Below, piece after piece: positions 8,747 to 17,003 of a stretch of 64,000 bases of DNA (position 1 is its first letter; every line of letters begins with the position of its first letter). The position numbers and the translations under genes were made by a program. The stretch is taken from assembly GCF_024347355.1 (NCBI RefSeq), contig NZ_AP025465.1, forward strand, positions 2,046,001 to 2,110,000. The letters run 5' to 3'. Source of the stretch: Vibrio chagasii (GTDB lineage: Bacteria; Pseudomonadota; Gammaproteobacteria; Enterobacterales; Vibrionaceae). The notes beneath the pieces were generated by a model, which was not told the origin of the DNA, did not search any database, and worked only from the letters and a program-made list of their open reading frames with translations.

Positions 8747-10030
8747 TCACATTCCATAGAAAGCTGGAAATGCGAGAAGTGATCCAAGTACTAGGATCTG
8801 AATCAGAATGAATGGCATCACACCTCGGTAGATATCCTTCGTAGTTACGCCTTTTGGTGCCACGCCTTTTAGGTAGAACAGGCTGAAACCAAACGGCGGT
8901 GTTAAGAATGAGGTTTGCAGGTTCATCGCAATCAGGATAGCAAACCATGTCATGTTAATGCCCATCAACTCAGCAACCGGCGCAATAATTGGCACGATGA
9001 TGAAACAGATCTCTACGAAATCGATGAAGAAACCCAGAATCAAAATCACTAACATGGTGATGATCAGGAAGCCCCACTTCTCACCCGGAAGCTGTAGCAT
9101 CCACTCTTCAACCAGATAATCACCACCGGTATAAGTGAACGCCATCGAGAACGCAGTCGCACCCAGCAAGATAGCAAATACCATCGCCGTTACTTTCACC
9201 GTCTCTTTCGATGCGTCATACACCATCGACCAACTAAACTGACCGTAAAGCAGTGCTAATACCATCGCACCCGCGCCACCTAATGCAGCAGACTCTGTTG
9301 GCGTAGCCACACCCGCAAAGATTGAACCCAGTACGACAATGATTAACGCAAGAGGCGGAAGAATCGCTTTAAGTGCATCCAACACCTCTTGCTTACGGCT
9401 GATTGAATCGTCTCGCTCAATCGGTTGAGCCGCTTCAGGGTGTAACTTGGCATATATCAAGATGTAGAGGATATAAGCACCAACTAACATCACGCCCGGC
9501 CAAATCGCCGCTTGGAACAAGTCACCTACTGGCACACCTAATACGTCACCTAATAAGATTAATACGATGGATGGTGGAATGATTTGCCCTAACGTACCAG
9601 ACGCACAAATGGTGCCGCACGCTAAGCCTTTGTCGTAATTGTACTTAAGCATTACTGGCAACGAGATAAGTCCCATTGCAACCACAGAAGCACCAACCAC
9701 ACCAGTAGAAGCCGCAAGCAGTGAGCCTACTAAGACGGTTGAAATCGCGATACCACCACGAACGCCACCAAACAGTCGTCCCATCGACTCAAGCAACTGC
9801 TCAGCAAGCTTGGTCTTTTGTAGAACAAGCCCCATGAAAACAAACAATGGAACGGCCATCAGCACCGTGTTTTCCATAATGGATTGAATTCGATATGGCA
9901 TGAAGGCAAACATTTCAATGCCCTCAGCCCAAACACCAAAGATTAACGCGATACCACCAAAGGTGAACGCCACAGGGAAGCCAAGTAGAAGCGCAAACAA
10001 GGCTACGAAAAACATTACTATTCCAATCAT
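8747..10030 (-). CDS. dctM: TRAP transporter large permease, DctM family
   Basis: A 427-residue, 12- to 13-segment inner-membrane protein that forms the ion-coupled translocation channel of a TRAP transporter. Family marks include the start (IVMFFVALFALLLGFPVAF), the GGVRGGIAISTVLVGSLLAA segment, and CGTICASGTLGQIIPPSIVL in the first half; the DFVEICFIIVPI segment is in the second. It is the last gene of dctPQM, 9 bp after dctQ. Length is normal for the family. The symbol is used in the generic TRAP sense; the substrate is more likely a 2-oxo acid or similar monocarboxylate than a C4-dicarboxylate, judging from the binding protein. Confidence 0.93.
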   Translation of the reverse strand: MIGIVMFFVALFALLLGFPVAFTFGGIALIFGVWAEGIEMFAFMPYRIQSIMENTVLMAVPLFVFMGLVLQKTKLAEQLLESMGRLFGGVRGGIAISTVLVGSLLAASTGVVGASVVAMGLISLPVMLKYNYDKGLACGTICASGTLGQIIPPSIVLILLGDVLGVPVGDLFQAAIWPGVMLVGAYILYILIYAKLHPEAAQPIERDDSISRKQEVLDALKAILPPLALIIVVLGSIFAGVATPTESAALGGAGAMVLALLYGQFSWSMVYDASKETVKVTAMVFAILLGATAFSMAFTYTGGDYLVEEWMLQLPGEKWGFLIITMLVILILGFFIDFVEICFIIVPIIAPVAELMGINMTWFAILIAMNLQTSFLTPPFGFSLFYLKGVAPKGVTTKDIYRGVMPFILIQILVLGSLLAFPAFYGM

Positions 10031-10039
10031 GTTTAGCCT

Positions 10040-10570
10040 CTATTTGTTATTGGCATGGATGAGATGGGGATTAAAAATCTTGTTCAGTGAATGCAGGATC
10101 AAACCTACGCCACTCAGTGCCATCAAGAAGAATGACAGTGGGATCATGGCTTTGATGATCCAGCGATACGGCAGGCCACCGGGATCGCCTGAGGTTTCAC
10201 CCAGTTCATAGCTCTCTTTGGCAACATCGATACCAAACCAAGCCACCAGCAAACAAAACGGCAGTAAGAAGATAAGTGTGCCTAGCAGGTCAATTATCGC
10301 TTGTGCTTTAAAGCTCAGTTGCTCGTAGAACACGTCAACTCGAACATGACCACCCGCTTTGATGGCATAAGGAACACCTAATAGGAAAACGGCTGAGAAA
10401 AGGTGCCATTCCATCTCTTGGAAGGCGATAGAGACATCGTTGAATGCATATCTCATGACAACGTCATACACGACGTTGGCGATAAGTAAAATAAACAACA
10501 TACTGGAAAGCCATCCCAGTGCATCACCGATACGATTAAACAGGCGTTCAATATAAATTAGACTTCGCAT
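10040..10570 (-). CDS. dctQ: TRAP transporter small permease, DctQ family
   Basis: An inner-membrane protein with four hydrophobic segments that scaffolds the large permease and helps the binding protein dock. The frame is open to an ATG at 10648 (202 residues), but no ribosome site precedes that codon. The internal ATG at 10570 has GGAG about 7 nt upstream and gives 176 residues, beginning MRSLIYIERLFNRIGDALGW, which matches the usual DctQ start. Conserved features include the amphipathic first helix, the MRYAFN segment and ETSGDPGGLPYRWI before the last segment. It lies between dctP and dctM, 9 bp from dctM. Start choice is inference; function is secure at family level. Confidence 0.9.
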   Translation of the reverse strand: MRSLIYIERLFNRIGDALGWLSSMLFILLIANVVYDVVMRYAFNDVSIAFQEMEWHLFSAVFLLGVPYAIKAGGHVRVDVFYEQLSFKAQAIIDLLGTLIFLLPFCLLVAWFGIDVAKESYELGETSGDPGGLPYRWIIKAMIPLSFFLMALSGVGLILHSLNKIFNPHLIHANNK

Positions 10571-10747
10571 TCCCGACTCCATGGAATTTGAAAAGACATC
10601 GTGCAGCGGGGTAACAAGCTGTTCGATGTAGAAAGGGTTCTTGGGCATTTAATTATTATGTTTAAAATGAACCCTCAGCTTATCCACTCTTAAATACTCA
10701 ATAAGAAAAGCTTTGGGTTCATTTAACTTCAGTTCAACAACCGTCGA

Positions 10748-11848
10748 TTATTTCGCTTGGCTATTTAGATAAGCTCTATGTGAAATATCTGTCCATGAAC
10801 GTACTTGCTCTAGGTAAGCTGCTTGTGAAGCTTGAATCTCTTTTGCCAATGCATCTTTCTCAGCGTGCTCAGCAAGTAGGCGATCGTTCGCTTCTTTCAG
10901 TGCAGACATAACCTCTGGCGGGAAATCTTTTACTTGTACATCTGGGTACTCAGTCTTCATTGAAACCCAGTTCTTACCACTTTCATGCGTTGCTTGTGTG
11001 TACATGTCGTAAGCCGCTGTACGCATTGCAACACGCAGGATTTCTTGTAGATCTTCAGGAAGCTTGTTCCATGTACGCTTGTTCACTAGGAACTGAAGCT
11101 CTGAACCCGGCTCGTGCCAACCTGTGTAGTAGTAAGGCGCGATTTTGTGGAAACCCATACGTAAATCCAGTGATGGACCTACCCACTCTAGCGCATCAAT
11201 CGTGCGACGCTCTAGAGACGTGTAAAGCTCACCTGGGGCAATGTTGGTCGGTTTAGCACCTAGCTCAGCAAGAATCTCGCCTGCAAAGCCTGGGATTCGC
11301 ATTTTCAGACCTTGTAGATCTTCAACGCTGATGATCTCTTTCTGAAACCAACCACCCATCTGGATATCGGTGTTACCACCTGGGAATGACATCAAGTTGT
11401 GTGGAGAATAAACCTGCTCCATCAACTCCATACCACCACCGTGATAGAACCATGCGTATTGTTCTGCAGGCGTCATACCGAAAGGCATAGAAGTGAAGTA
11501 AAGAGTGTTTGGAACTTTACCTTTCCAGTAGTAAGAGCCTGAGTGACCCATGTCGTATTGACCAGACTTAACCATGTCAAAAACGCCTAGAGGGGCTTTG
11601 TGTTTGTTCGCTGAATCGATTCGGATTTGCAGTCGGCCATTCGACATCTTCTCAGCCATCGCTGCCATGTTTTTCGTTGCATCACCGAAAATAGGGAAAT
11701 TAGGTCCCCATGTTTCAGCAAGTTTCAAACGATAAACCTTATCCGCAGCTGTTGCACCGGTTGCGACCAAAGCTAAACAAGCCGCAGCAGTTACCGCTAC
11801 GTTTTTAAAAACTCGTGTAAGGGAATTAGAAATGAGACTCATGTTCAC
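10748..11848 (-). CDS. dctP: TRAP transporter periplasmic substrate-binding protein
   Basis: A 366-residue protein with a signal peptide (hydrophobic core about 17-32, likely cleavage near TAA-DKVYRL). It captures the substrate in the periplasm and delivers it to DctQM. R184 in LKMRIPG is at the position of the arginine that salt-bridges the substrate carboxylate in TRAP binding proteins. ALEWVGP at about 219-225 and the tryptophan/tyrosine-rich segment around YYYTGWHEPG resemble the TakP subgroup that binds 2-oxo acids, with cation help. So a 2-oxo monocarboxylate is the likeliest ligand; this is inference from family resemblance. It is the first gene of the operon. A 99-bp gap with no clear terminator separates it from dctQ. 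Confidence 0.93.
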   Translation of the reverse strand: MNMSLISNSLTRVFKNVAVTAAACLALVATGATAADKVYRLKLAETWGPNFPIFGDATKNMAAMAEKMSNGRLQIRIDSANKHKAPLGVFDMVKSGQYDMGHSGSYYWKGKVPNTLYFTSMPFGMTPAEQYAWFYHGGGMELMEQVYSPHNLMSFPGGNTDIQMGGWFQKEIISVEDLQGLKMRIPGFAGEILAELGAKPTNIAPGELYTSLERRTIDALEWVGPSLDLRMGFHKIAPYYYTGWHEPGSELQFLVNKRTWNKLPEDLQEILRVAMRTAAYDMYTQATHESGKNWVSMKTEYPDVQVKDFPPEVMSALKEANDRLLAEHAEKDALAKEIQASQAAYLEQVRSWTDISHRAYLNSQAK

Positions 11849-12013
11849 GTCCTTTGTTGGGTTAACACTCTTTCTTTGAGCATTTTTTATGATTCAACCT
11901 AAGAGTGCACCGCGATGAAGCAACAAGATATCAGGGAGAGCACGCACCCTGAGCTTGTGTAAAGGTACGTATTAGATCAAAGGATTAAGTAGAACTACGT
12001 AGGAGATAAAAGA

Positions 12014-12133
12014 ATGGTAACGATTTTAAAGGACTTGAAGAATTCCCCCCCGAAAATGCGTATTGATAAATACCTAAGTAGTTACAATGTACCCGTATTA
12101 ACAATTGATTCCCATTTCGTGATGAAGCTCTAG
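12014..12133 (+). CDS. Possible 39-residue small protein
   Basis: An ATG at 12014 follows AGGAGA with a 7-nt spacing and opens a 39-codon frame starting MVTILKDLKNSPP and ending FVMKL before TAG. It runs divergently from dctP. Only the ribosome site supports it; there is no recognisable domain, and chance is a real possibility. It could also be a decayed remnant of a longer gene. Confidence 0.25.
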   Translation: MVTILKDLKNSPPKMRIDKYLSSYNVPVLTIDSHFVMKL

Positions 12134-12290
12134 TCGTTGCTGCATTTTAGGGAGAGTCATCCGCATTTATCGGTTGATCCGCCCTACTTTAGTGCTCGCT
12201 GATAAGAAACAAAATTGGAAGTTATCGTGAATCAGTTAAGAGGATATTTAGAATGGGAAAAGTAAAGGAGTTATTCAGCACCTTTCAGAT

Positions 12291-12322
12291 ACAAAAAAGC
12301 CTCGATAATCGAGGCTTAAAAA
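12291..12322. terminator. Terminator of the winged-helix gene
   Basis: A symmetric stem (AAGCCTCG...CGAGGCTT, about 12298-12317) is followed on the minus strand by a T-run. It lies about 30 bp after the stop at 12352. Confidence 0.82.
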
Positions 12323-12351
12323 CTTAACGAAGCGAATATCATCCCGTGGGA

Positions 12352-12744
12352 TTAGATAGCTTTGTAGATAACCTTGTTACCTGCTAGCTGCTCTTTCGCT
12401 ACTAGGTTTTCTTCAAGAAGTTTTTTCAATGCGCCTGTTGCCCATGAAGCTGCTTTCGCGTCTTCTTGACCAGCTGCTAGGCCGATACCTTTAGGGTTAA
12501 TGCCTTCAGCATTGCTAACAACGATGTCTAGAACTTGTTGTTGCTTAGGAGTCAGTGCTACTGCAACTTCTTTAGTTGCTGCTACTGTTTTCTCTACCGC
12601 TGGTTTTGCTGCTACAGTTTTTTCTGCTACAACTTTCTCTGCGACAGGCTTCGCTTTTTTCGGCGTTGCCACTGCTTTAACTACAGCCGCTTTAGTGCGT
12701 TTCTGCAGTTTAGCCTGCACCTTACGCTTATGAGCAAGTCTCAT
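12352..12744 (-). CDS. Lysine/alanine-rich protein with C-terminal winged helix
   Basis: A 130-residue basic protein in two parts. Residues 1 to about 62 are rich in K, A, V and E, with repeated EKTVAAKPAVEKTVAA-like units, resembling a histone H1-type tail. Residues about 63-130 (LTPKQQQVLDIVVSNAEGIN and onward) look like a compact winged helix, with helices around QVLDIV and ALKKLLEE and a final strand pair (KVIYKAI). Proteins of this type in Vibrio are often labelled MarR-like. The likely role is DNA binding, perhaps nucleoid-associated, but no target is evident. The gene stands alone with its own terminator. The tail repeats suggest rapid length change between strains. Confidence 0.75.
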   Translation of the reverse strand: MRLAHKRKVQAKLQKRTKAAVVKAVATPKKAKPVAEKVVAEKTVAAKPAVEKTVAATKEVAVALTPKQQQVLDIVVSNAEGINPKGIGLAAGQEDAKAASWATGALKKLLEENLVAKEQLAGNKVIYKAI

Positions 12745-12964
12745 TGAATATTTCTCCAGTTCACTGCTCTTTTCGCAGTGGTGAAAATTTGAAGCGCGAT
12801 TTATACCAAAAAACAGGAGCTATTTGTAGAGTGAAGCGTCGAAAGTCGACGAAAAATACCGATATTATCTACTAGCGTCTATTATTTAAACATCGACTTA
12901 TCAATTCAGGGTCATATACACTGGTTATCCATCCAGAAAAAAATATGAAAACTTGGTGTTGCCT

Positions 12965-13765
12965 ATGGACACTCGTCATTTAACAAATTTCTCTTTGCCT
13001 TCGTTTACTCGCTCATACCGTATTCTAGCCGTTATTTTAGGCTTTATTTGCTTCATCATTGCACTCTATAGCAACAACCCAAAGTTACTGATCGTAGGCG
13101 CATTTTGCATTATTACTTTACTCGCCACTGGTTATTATTTAATGCTGCGTAGCAGAGTGATGTTCACACTCACACCAACACATTTTCAGCAGCATTTTTA
13201 TAAGGGCGGGTGGGTTTTAAAATGGAGTAATATCCAAAAAATAGGCTTGTGTACTTATGAACAAGATGGATGGCATCAACCTCTTCCTTGGATCGGTATT
13301 AAGGTCAAAGATTACTCACCCTACTTGGATTCCATCTGCCCTAAAATCACCTGCGAACTACTGCTCAGCCAGCGTGCACTTTTGTATTTAGGTGCCAAAC
13401 AAGCAGGGAAAGAATCGAAGTTTGAAGACATGGTTCTCGACTCTTCGCATTACCACGCCCGCTGTACTGAAGCTGGCTGTGTAGAGCTAAGTAAATTTAA
13501 AGAATCAGAAAACACTGAAGAGAGCTATTTTAGTAACAGCCAAACACAAGCTACATCTGAACCCTCTAAAACGTCAAATGACGAGAAAGCCGTCATCAAA
13601 AATTACTCTGGACTACAGGCGATGCTCGCTAACAGAATGAAATATCAAAGAGGTTTTCACGGCTACGATATTTTTATATCAACCAATGACCTAAATATTA
13701 GTGGGGAAGAGTTTGTCGGCCTTGCTAGGCGCTACCTAGCCGCTGCCGAACGTATTTCTAATTAA
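12965..13765 (+). CDS. DUF2982 family membrane protein
   Basis: A 266-residue protein of unknown function found in Vibrio and relatives. Two closely spaced membrane segments at the N-terminus (about 15-35 and 38-60 from the ATG at 12965) are followed by a cytoplasmic domain with PWIGIKVKDYSPYL and CELLLSQRALLYLG, then a polar, low-complexity linker, and a C-terminal segment with GFHGYDIFISTNDLNISG. The frame is open to a TTG at 12953, but the ATG at 12965 is preferred. There is no partner gene; the downstream neighbour converges across a terminator. I make no functional claim beyond membrane association. Confidence 0.85.
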   Translation: MDTRHLTNFSLPSFTRSYRILAVILGFICFIIALYSNNPKLLIVGAFCIITLLATGYYLMLRSRVMFTLTPTHFQQHFYKGGWVLKWSNIQKIGLCTYEQDGWHQPLPWIGIKVKDYSPYLDSICPKITCELLLSQRALLYLGAKQAGKESKFEDMVLDSSHYHARCTEAGCVELSKFKESENTEESYFSNSQTQATSEPSKTSNDEKAVIKNYSGLQAMLANRMKYQRGFHGYDIFISTNDLNISGEEFVGLARRYLAAAERISN

Positions 13766-13813
13766 CACTCAAAGCTATAGAAGTGAATGTTCACGCTAAC
13801 CCGCAATGAACCA

Positions 13814-13856
13814 TAAAAAAAGCTTAGCTTTCAGAAGAAAAGCTAAGCTTCATTTT
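13814..13856. terminator. Bidirectional terminator
   Basis: A perfect 12-bp stem (AAGCTTAGCTTT at 13820-13831, AAAGCTAAGCTT at 13839-13850) has an A-run before it. It sits between the convergent DUF2982 and ycbL-like genes. Confidence 0.85.
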
Positions 13857-13883
13857 CAATCGTTTTGGTATTCAATAACTGAC

Positions 13884-14537
13884 TTAGTACAGAGGCATCT
13901 CATCTGCTACGAACGGGTTTGAAGCGCGCTCACGACCGAATGTCGATTCAGGTCCGTGACCCGGAACGAAAGTTACATCGCTGCCTAGTGGCCAAAGCTT
14001 GGTCTTGATTGATGTGATAAGCGTGTTGAAATCGCCTTGCGGGAAGTCAGTACGACCAATTGCACCGTTAAACAACACATCACCAACAAACGCTAAACGA
14101 GCTTGCTCGCTAAACAGTACCACGTGGCCTGGTGTGTGGCCCGGAGTATGAATCACATCGATAACTTGGTTACCAAACATCACTTTATCACCCTCTTCTA
14201 ACCAAGTATTTGGTTCAAACGCTTTACACAGAGGGAAACCAAACATTTGGCTTTGATTCTCTAGGCCTTGTAGCCAGAAGTTGTCTGCCTTATGTGGGCC
14301 AACAATTTCCACGTTCAACATCTCTGAAAGTGGCACCGTACCACCAACATGATCTAAGTGACCATGAGTCAGCACCAAGTTCACTACCTTCACACCTAGC
14401 TCTTCGATGATTGCAGCTAGCTGTTGGATGTCGCCACCTGGATCAACAACGATGCCTTCCATGGTTTCATCACACCACACAATCGAGCAGTTTTGAGCGA
14501 AAGAGGTAACAGGTACAACGTGATACTTAAGAGACAT
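13884..14537 (-). CDS. ycbL: MBL-fold hydrolase, YcbL/glyoxalase II-like
   Basis: A 217-residue metallo-beta-lactamase-fold protein. The metal-binding motif THGHLDHVGG is near residue 60, with further ligands in HTPGHTPGH, FVGDVLF and VPGHGPEST, as in type II glyoxalases. The probable reaction is hydrolysis of a thioester such as S-lactoylglutathione, in the cytoplasm. The frame is open for two more codons upstream, but the ATG at 14537 (MSLKYHVVP) fits the family and follows AAGG. Gene order ldtD-mepK-ycbL on one strand equals that of E. coli ycbB-ycbK-ycbL, so the assignment is strong; the physiological substrate is not certain. Confidence 0.9.
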   Translation of the reverse strand: MSLKYHVVPVTSFAQNCSIVWCDETMEGIVVDPGGDIQQLAAIIEELGVKVVNLVLTHGHLDHVGGTVPLSEMLNVEIVGPHKADNFWLQGLENQSQMFGFPLCKAFEPNTWLEEGDKVMFGNQVIDVIHTPGHTPGHVVLFSEQARLAFVGDVLFNGAIGRTDFPQGDFNTLITSIKTKLWPLGSDVTFVPGHGPESTFGRERASNPFVADEMPLY

Positions 14538-14637
14538 ATACAAACCTTAAAGGGCAAACTAAAATTTGGGCAAACTATGACATTGGATGTCTACTTTGAC
14601 AAGTGCCTACCGCTTCAGTTCACCATAGAGCCTAGAG

Positions 14638-15186
14638 CTACCAGCTTCGTACTGGACCAGTATCAATGTGGATGAAGTTACTACGAGCGTAATAACCAAC
14701 ACCACCTGCTTGCAGACTTTTAGCTACGTCTCTCAGCTCCTTTAAATCAACACCATCGATACGAAAATCGATCGCTTTACCAAGCATGTGATAGCTCTTT
14801 TTCGCAACTCCACTCGACTTAGATCGTAATGCTTCGTTTGTCGCCGGTGAACGGTAACCAGAGATGATCTGAACTTCTTTTTGAATACCCAAGATATTTT
14901 GGATCTGAGTGATCTGATCAAAGAGGTTCTTATCCATTGGGTGGATTTCATTGCGGCGGAAGTCTCGACATAACTTACTAAGGCGAGCCATTTCATCACC
15001 AATATAGTTAGTCCCATCGAAATAACAGGTCTCTAATCTTTCACCAGTATGAAGGTTGTTCATGCTAATCGTTCTTGGTTGATCAGGGTATGAAGCAAAA
15101 GCAATAGATGGAGTAAGTGAGGCGACAACAGCAGTACCACCAGCGTAAGTCAGAAACTGACGGCGTGAAAATAAACTTTGAGACAT
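14638..15186 (-). CDS. mepK: Murein endopeptidase MepK (YcbK, DUF882)
   Basis: A 182-residue exported peptidase of the M15-like DUF882 family. The N-terminus carries a twin-arginine signal (SRRQFLTYAGG) with a hydrophobic core. The zinc site is visible as SYHMLGKAIDFR near residue 133 and FIHIDTG near the C-terminus. In E. coli, MepK cleaves 3-3 (DAP-DAP) cross-links and the mono-DAP linkage, opposing L,D-transpeptidases. It lies between ldtD and ycbL on the same strand, as in E. coli, which supports a functional pairing with the LdtD gene upstream. The RR signal implies export by Tat. Confidence 0.92.
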   Translation of the reverse strand: MSQSLFSRRQFLTYAGGTAVVASLTPSIAFASYPDQPRTISMNNLHTGERLETCYFDGTNYIGDEMARLSKLCRDFRRNEIHPMDKNLFDQITQIQNILGIQKEVQIISGYRSPATNEALRSKSSGVAKKSYHMLGKAIDFRIDGVDLKELRDVAKSLQAGGVGYYARSNFIHIDTGPVRSW

Positions 15187-15255
15187 ACAGCAAGAAAACC
15201 AATTAGATCGAACAAAAACGCACGATACATAATGAAATTTGCTGCGTCAACGTAC

Positions 15256-15298
15256 AAAAACCGCGCAAAACGTTAGTATTTGTAACCTTTGCACGGTT
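15256..15298 (-). terminator. Probable terminator after ldtD
   Basis: An 11-bp stem with one mismatch (AACCGCGCAAA at 15259-15269, TTTGCACGGTT at 15288-15298) is followed on the minus strand by five T. The long loop lowers confidence. It would end the ldtD transcript ahead of mepK. Confidence 0.55.
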
Positions 15299-15383
15299 AG
15301 TTATTGATACTCATTATAATTTTATCAATAGAAGGCGAGTTGTCATTTTTTGGTCAAGATCACCATTCTATGCATATCTGCCA

Positions 15384-16922
15384 TTAACCACCCTGTTTAT
15401 CGTATTGATAGATGTCGCCACGATATTGAATCCCCTCTTCCTCAAATAACACGGTTTGATAAATGATATGTACAGGGATTCTTTTCTTGAGTCGAACTTT
15501 AGTATTGGGTGCTAGGTCATCACTCTGATTCGGCACTTTCTTTACCTTAGTCGCAAATAGCAACTCCGCGAGTTCCTCGGCATGCTCAACACGAATACAA
15601 CCAGAGCTATAGGCGCGGAAGTCATCGTTAAACAAGCTTTTACTTGGGGTGTCATGGAGATAGATGGCTCGCTTGTTGGGCGTATTGAACTTATACAAAC
15701 CTAATGCATTGCTAGAGCCTGCTTGCTGACGCATTCGATATGGGAAAGAGTTGAAGTTGATTGTCTGCCAATCAATCTCGGTAGTATCGACAGTTTCCAT
15801 CGAACGCCAACCATCAATCACTTGAAAATTGTGTGTTTCAAGATAACTTTCGTCGGCTTTTACTTTAGGCAAGATATCTTTAACCATGATTTTCCATGGC
15901 ACGTTCCAAGTCGGATTTAAGATCACCGAATCAAGTTTTATCTCTAAGAGTGGTGTTTTTCTCGATTTTCTCCCGACCACGACTTTAGATTCAAAAACCT
16001 CTTCTCCGCCTTCCCAATACTTCATATCAAAACTAGGTACATTCACCACTATCAGTGAGTCTCTATTTCTTGGCCATAAACGGGCACGCTCGGCGTTCAA
16101 TGCTAGAGAAGTGAGTCGATCATCAAAGCCCATGTTGATCCACTTGATCGTGTCTGGTCCGATAATCCCATCCGCGGTAATCCCATGCATACTTTGAAAA
16201 GCTTTGATCGCGATTTGTAAGTCTCGATCAAATCGAGGGGAATCGATAGCTATCATTGAAGTGTCTACGCCAACCAATGCAATGCGCTCAACCAGCGTCG
16301 CTTTGTCTGAAAGCTGATCTCCCAAGCGTTGCAAACCTTTTTGTCGGTAACGTTCAACACCAAGCTCTGATGCCGTGTTTAAAACAGAATAGGTTGCTTT
16401 GAATTGGTCAAAATCGCCAACCGGTGGCGCGTAAGACAACACCATCTCCAATAAGTAATCATTGGCGACGCTGCTTTTAAGTCTCATAACAATATGAGGT
16501 GAAGGCGCGGGTAATTTAGAATGCAGCTGACCGGAGAAATACCACTCCTTACCTATGATTGGCGCATTCTCAACGTAGCTCAAATAATAGATGAAGGTGT
16601 CAGTCAGTAGTATGTCTAACTCTTGCCACTGCTGACGAGATTGGTATTGGCGAATCTGTTTAAGCTGTCGCTCAAAAAGCGGGGCCATCTTCGCTTGTTC
16701 AATCAGCGATAACTGGAATTCAAACGCCTTGACCAGCTCGGGAGAGTCCCACAAAAATGGAAATGAGGTATCTTGGTAAATGCTCTGGGTAAGTTCAGGG
16801 TATATCAGCATGAAAGAGAGCTCTGAATCTGCCGGAATAAACCGACGCTCTTCAGAACTCGTATAGCTCCATGTACTTACGGAAACTAGTACTAATAAAC
16901 CAAAGAAGTATCTCGCTAACAT
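15384..16922 (-). CDS. ldtD: L,D-transpeptidase LdtD (YcbB)
   Basis: A 512-residue periplasmic enzyme with an N-terminal signal (FFGLLVLVSVSTWS). A scaffold region is followed by a peptidoglycan-binding domain (IAIKAFQSMHGITADGIIGP, near residue 240) and a YkuD catalytic domain. The catalytic motif HDTPSKSLF...SSGCIR places the nucleophile at C442. LdtD forms 3-3 cross-links between meso-DAP residues, important under outer-membrane stress and for beta-lactam bypass. It heads the ldtD-mepK-ycbL block; gaps of about 200 bp and a probable terminator suggest mepK has its own promoter. Length is somewhat below E. coli YcbB (about 615), with the shortfall in the N-terminal half. Confidence 0.93.
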   Translation of the reverse strand: MLARYFFGLLVLVSVSTWSYTSSEERRFIPADSELSFMLIYPELTQSIYQDTSFPFLWDSPELVKAFEFQLSLIEQAKMAPLFERQLKQIRQYQSRQQWQELDILLTDTFIYYLSYVENAPIIGKEWYFSGQLHSKLPAPSPHIVMRLKSSVANDYLLEMVLSYAPPVGDFDQFKATYSVLNTASELGVERYRQKGLQRLGDQLSDKATLVERIALVGVDTSMIAIDSPRFDRDLQIAIKAFQSMHGITADGIIGPDTIKWINMGFDDRLTSLALNAERARLWPRNRDSLIVVNVPSFDMKYWEGGEEVFESKVVVGRKSRKTPLLEIKLDSVILNPTWNVPWKIMVKDILPKVKADESYLETHNFQVIDGWRSMETVDTTEIDWQTINFNSFPYRMRQQAGSSNALGLYKFNTPNKRAIYLHDTPSKSLFNDDFRAYSSGCIRVEHAEELAELLFATKVKKVPNQSDDLAPNTKVRLKKRIPVHIIYQTVLFEEEGIQYRGDIYQYDKQGG

Positions 16923-17003
16923 GCCTTACTCCATCACCACTAATCCCATAAGTATGGCAAAGAAATTGGAGTAAGCATGTTAATTTTTAAGACAGTATAT
17001 GCA

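Larger units (their letters stand above)
11849..12351. other. Intergenic region upstream of dctP
   Basis: About 500 bp without a firm gene. It should hold the dctP promoter on the minus strand; I looked for a sigma-54 element and found none. It contains one short open frame with a good ribosome site (12014-12133) and the terminator of the winged-helix gene at 12291-12320. Nothing else stands out. Confidence 0.5.

Noticed and set aside
8694..8948. Short open frame overlapping the dctM 3' end
   Set aside because: It is in a different frame on the same strand as dctM and shows no ribosome site or domain; a shadow.
10040..10648. DctQ starting at the ATG at 10648
   Set aside because: No ribosome site precedes it and the extra 26 residues are unlike DctQ; 10570 is preferred.
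11849..12000. Sigma-54 promoter for dctPQM
   Set aside because: No GG-N10-GC element with acceptable flanks was found on the minus strand; the regulator is NarL-type, not an enhancer-binding protein.
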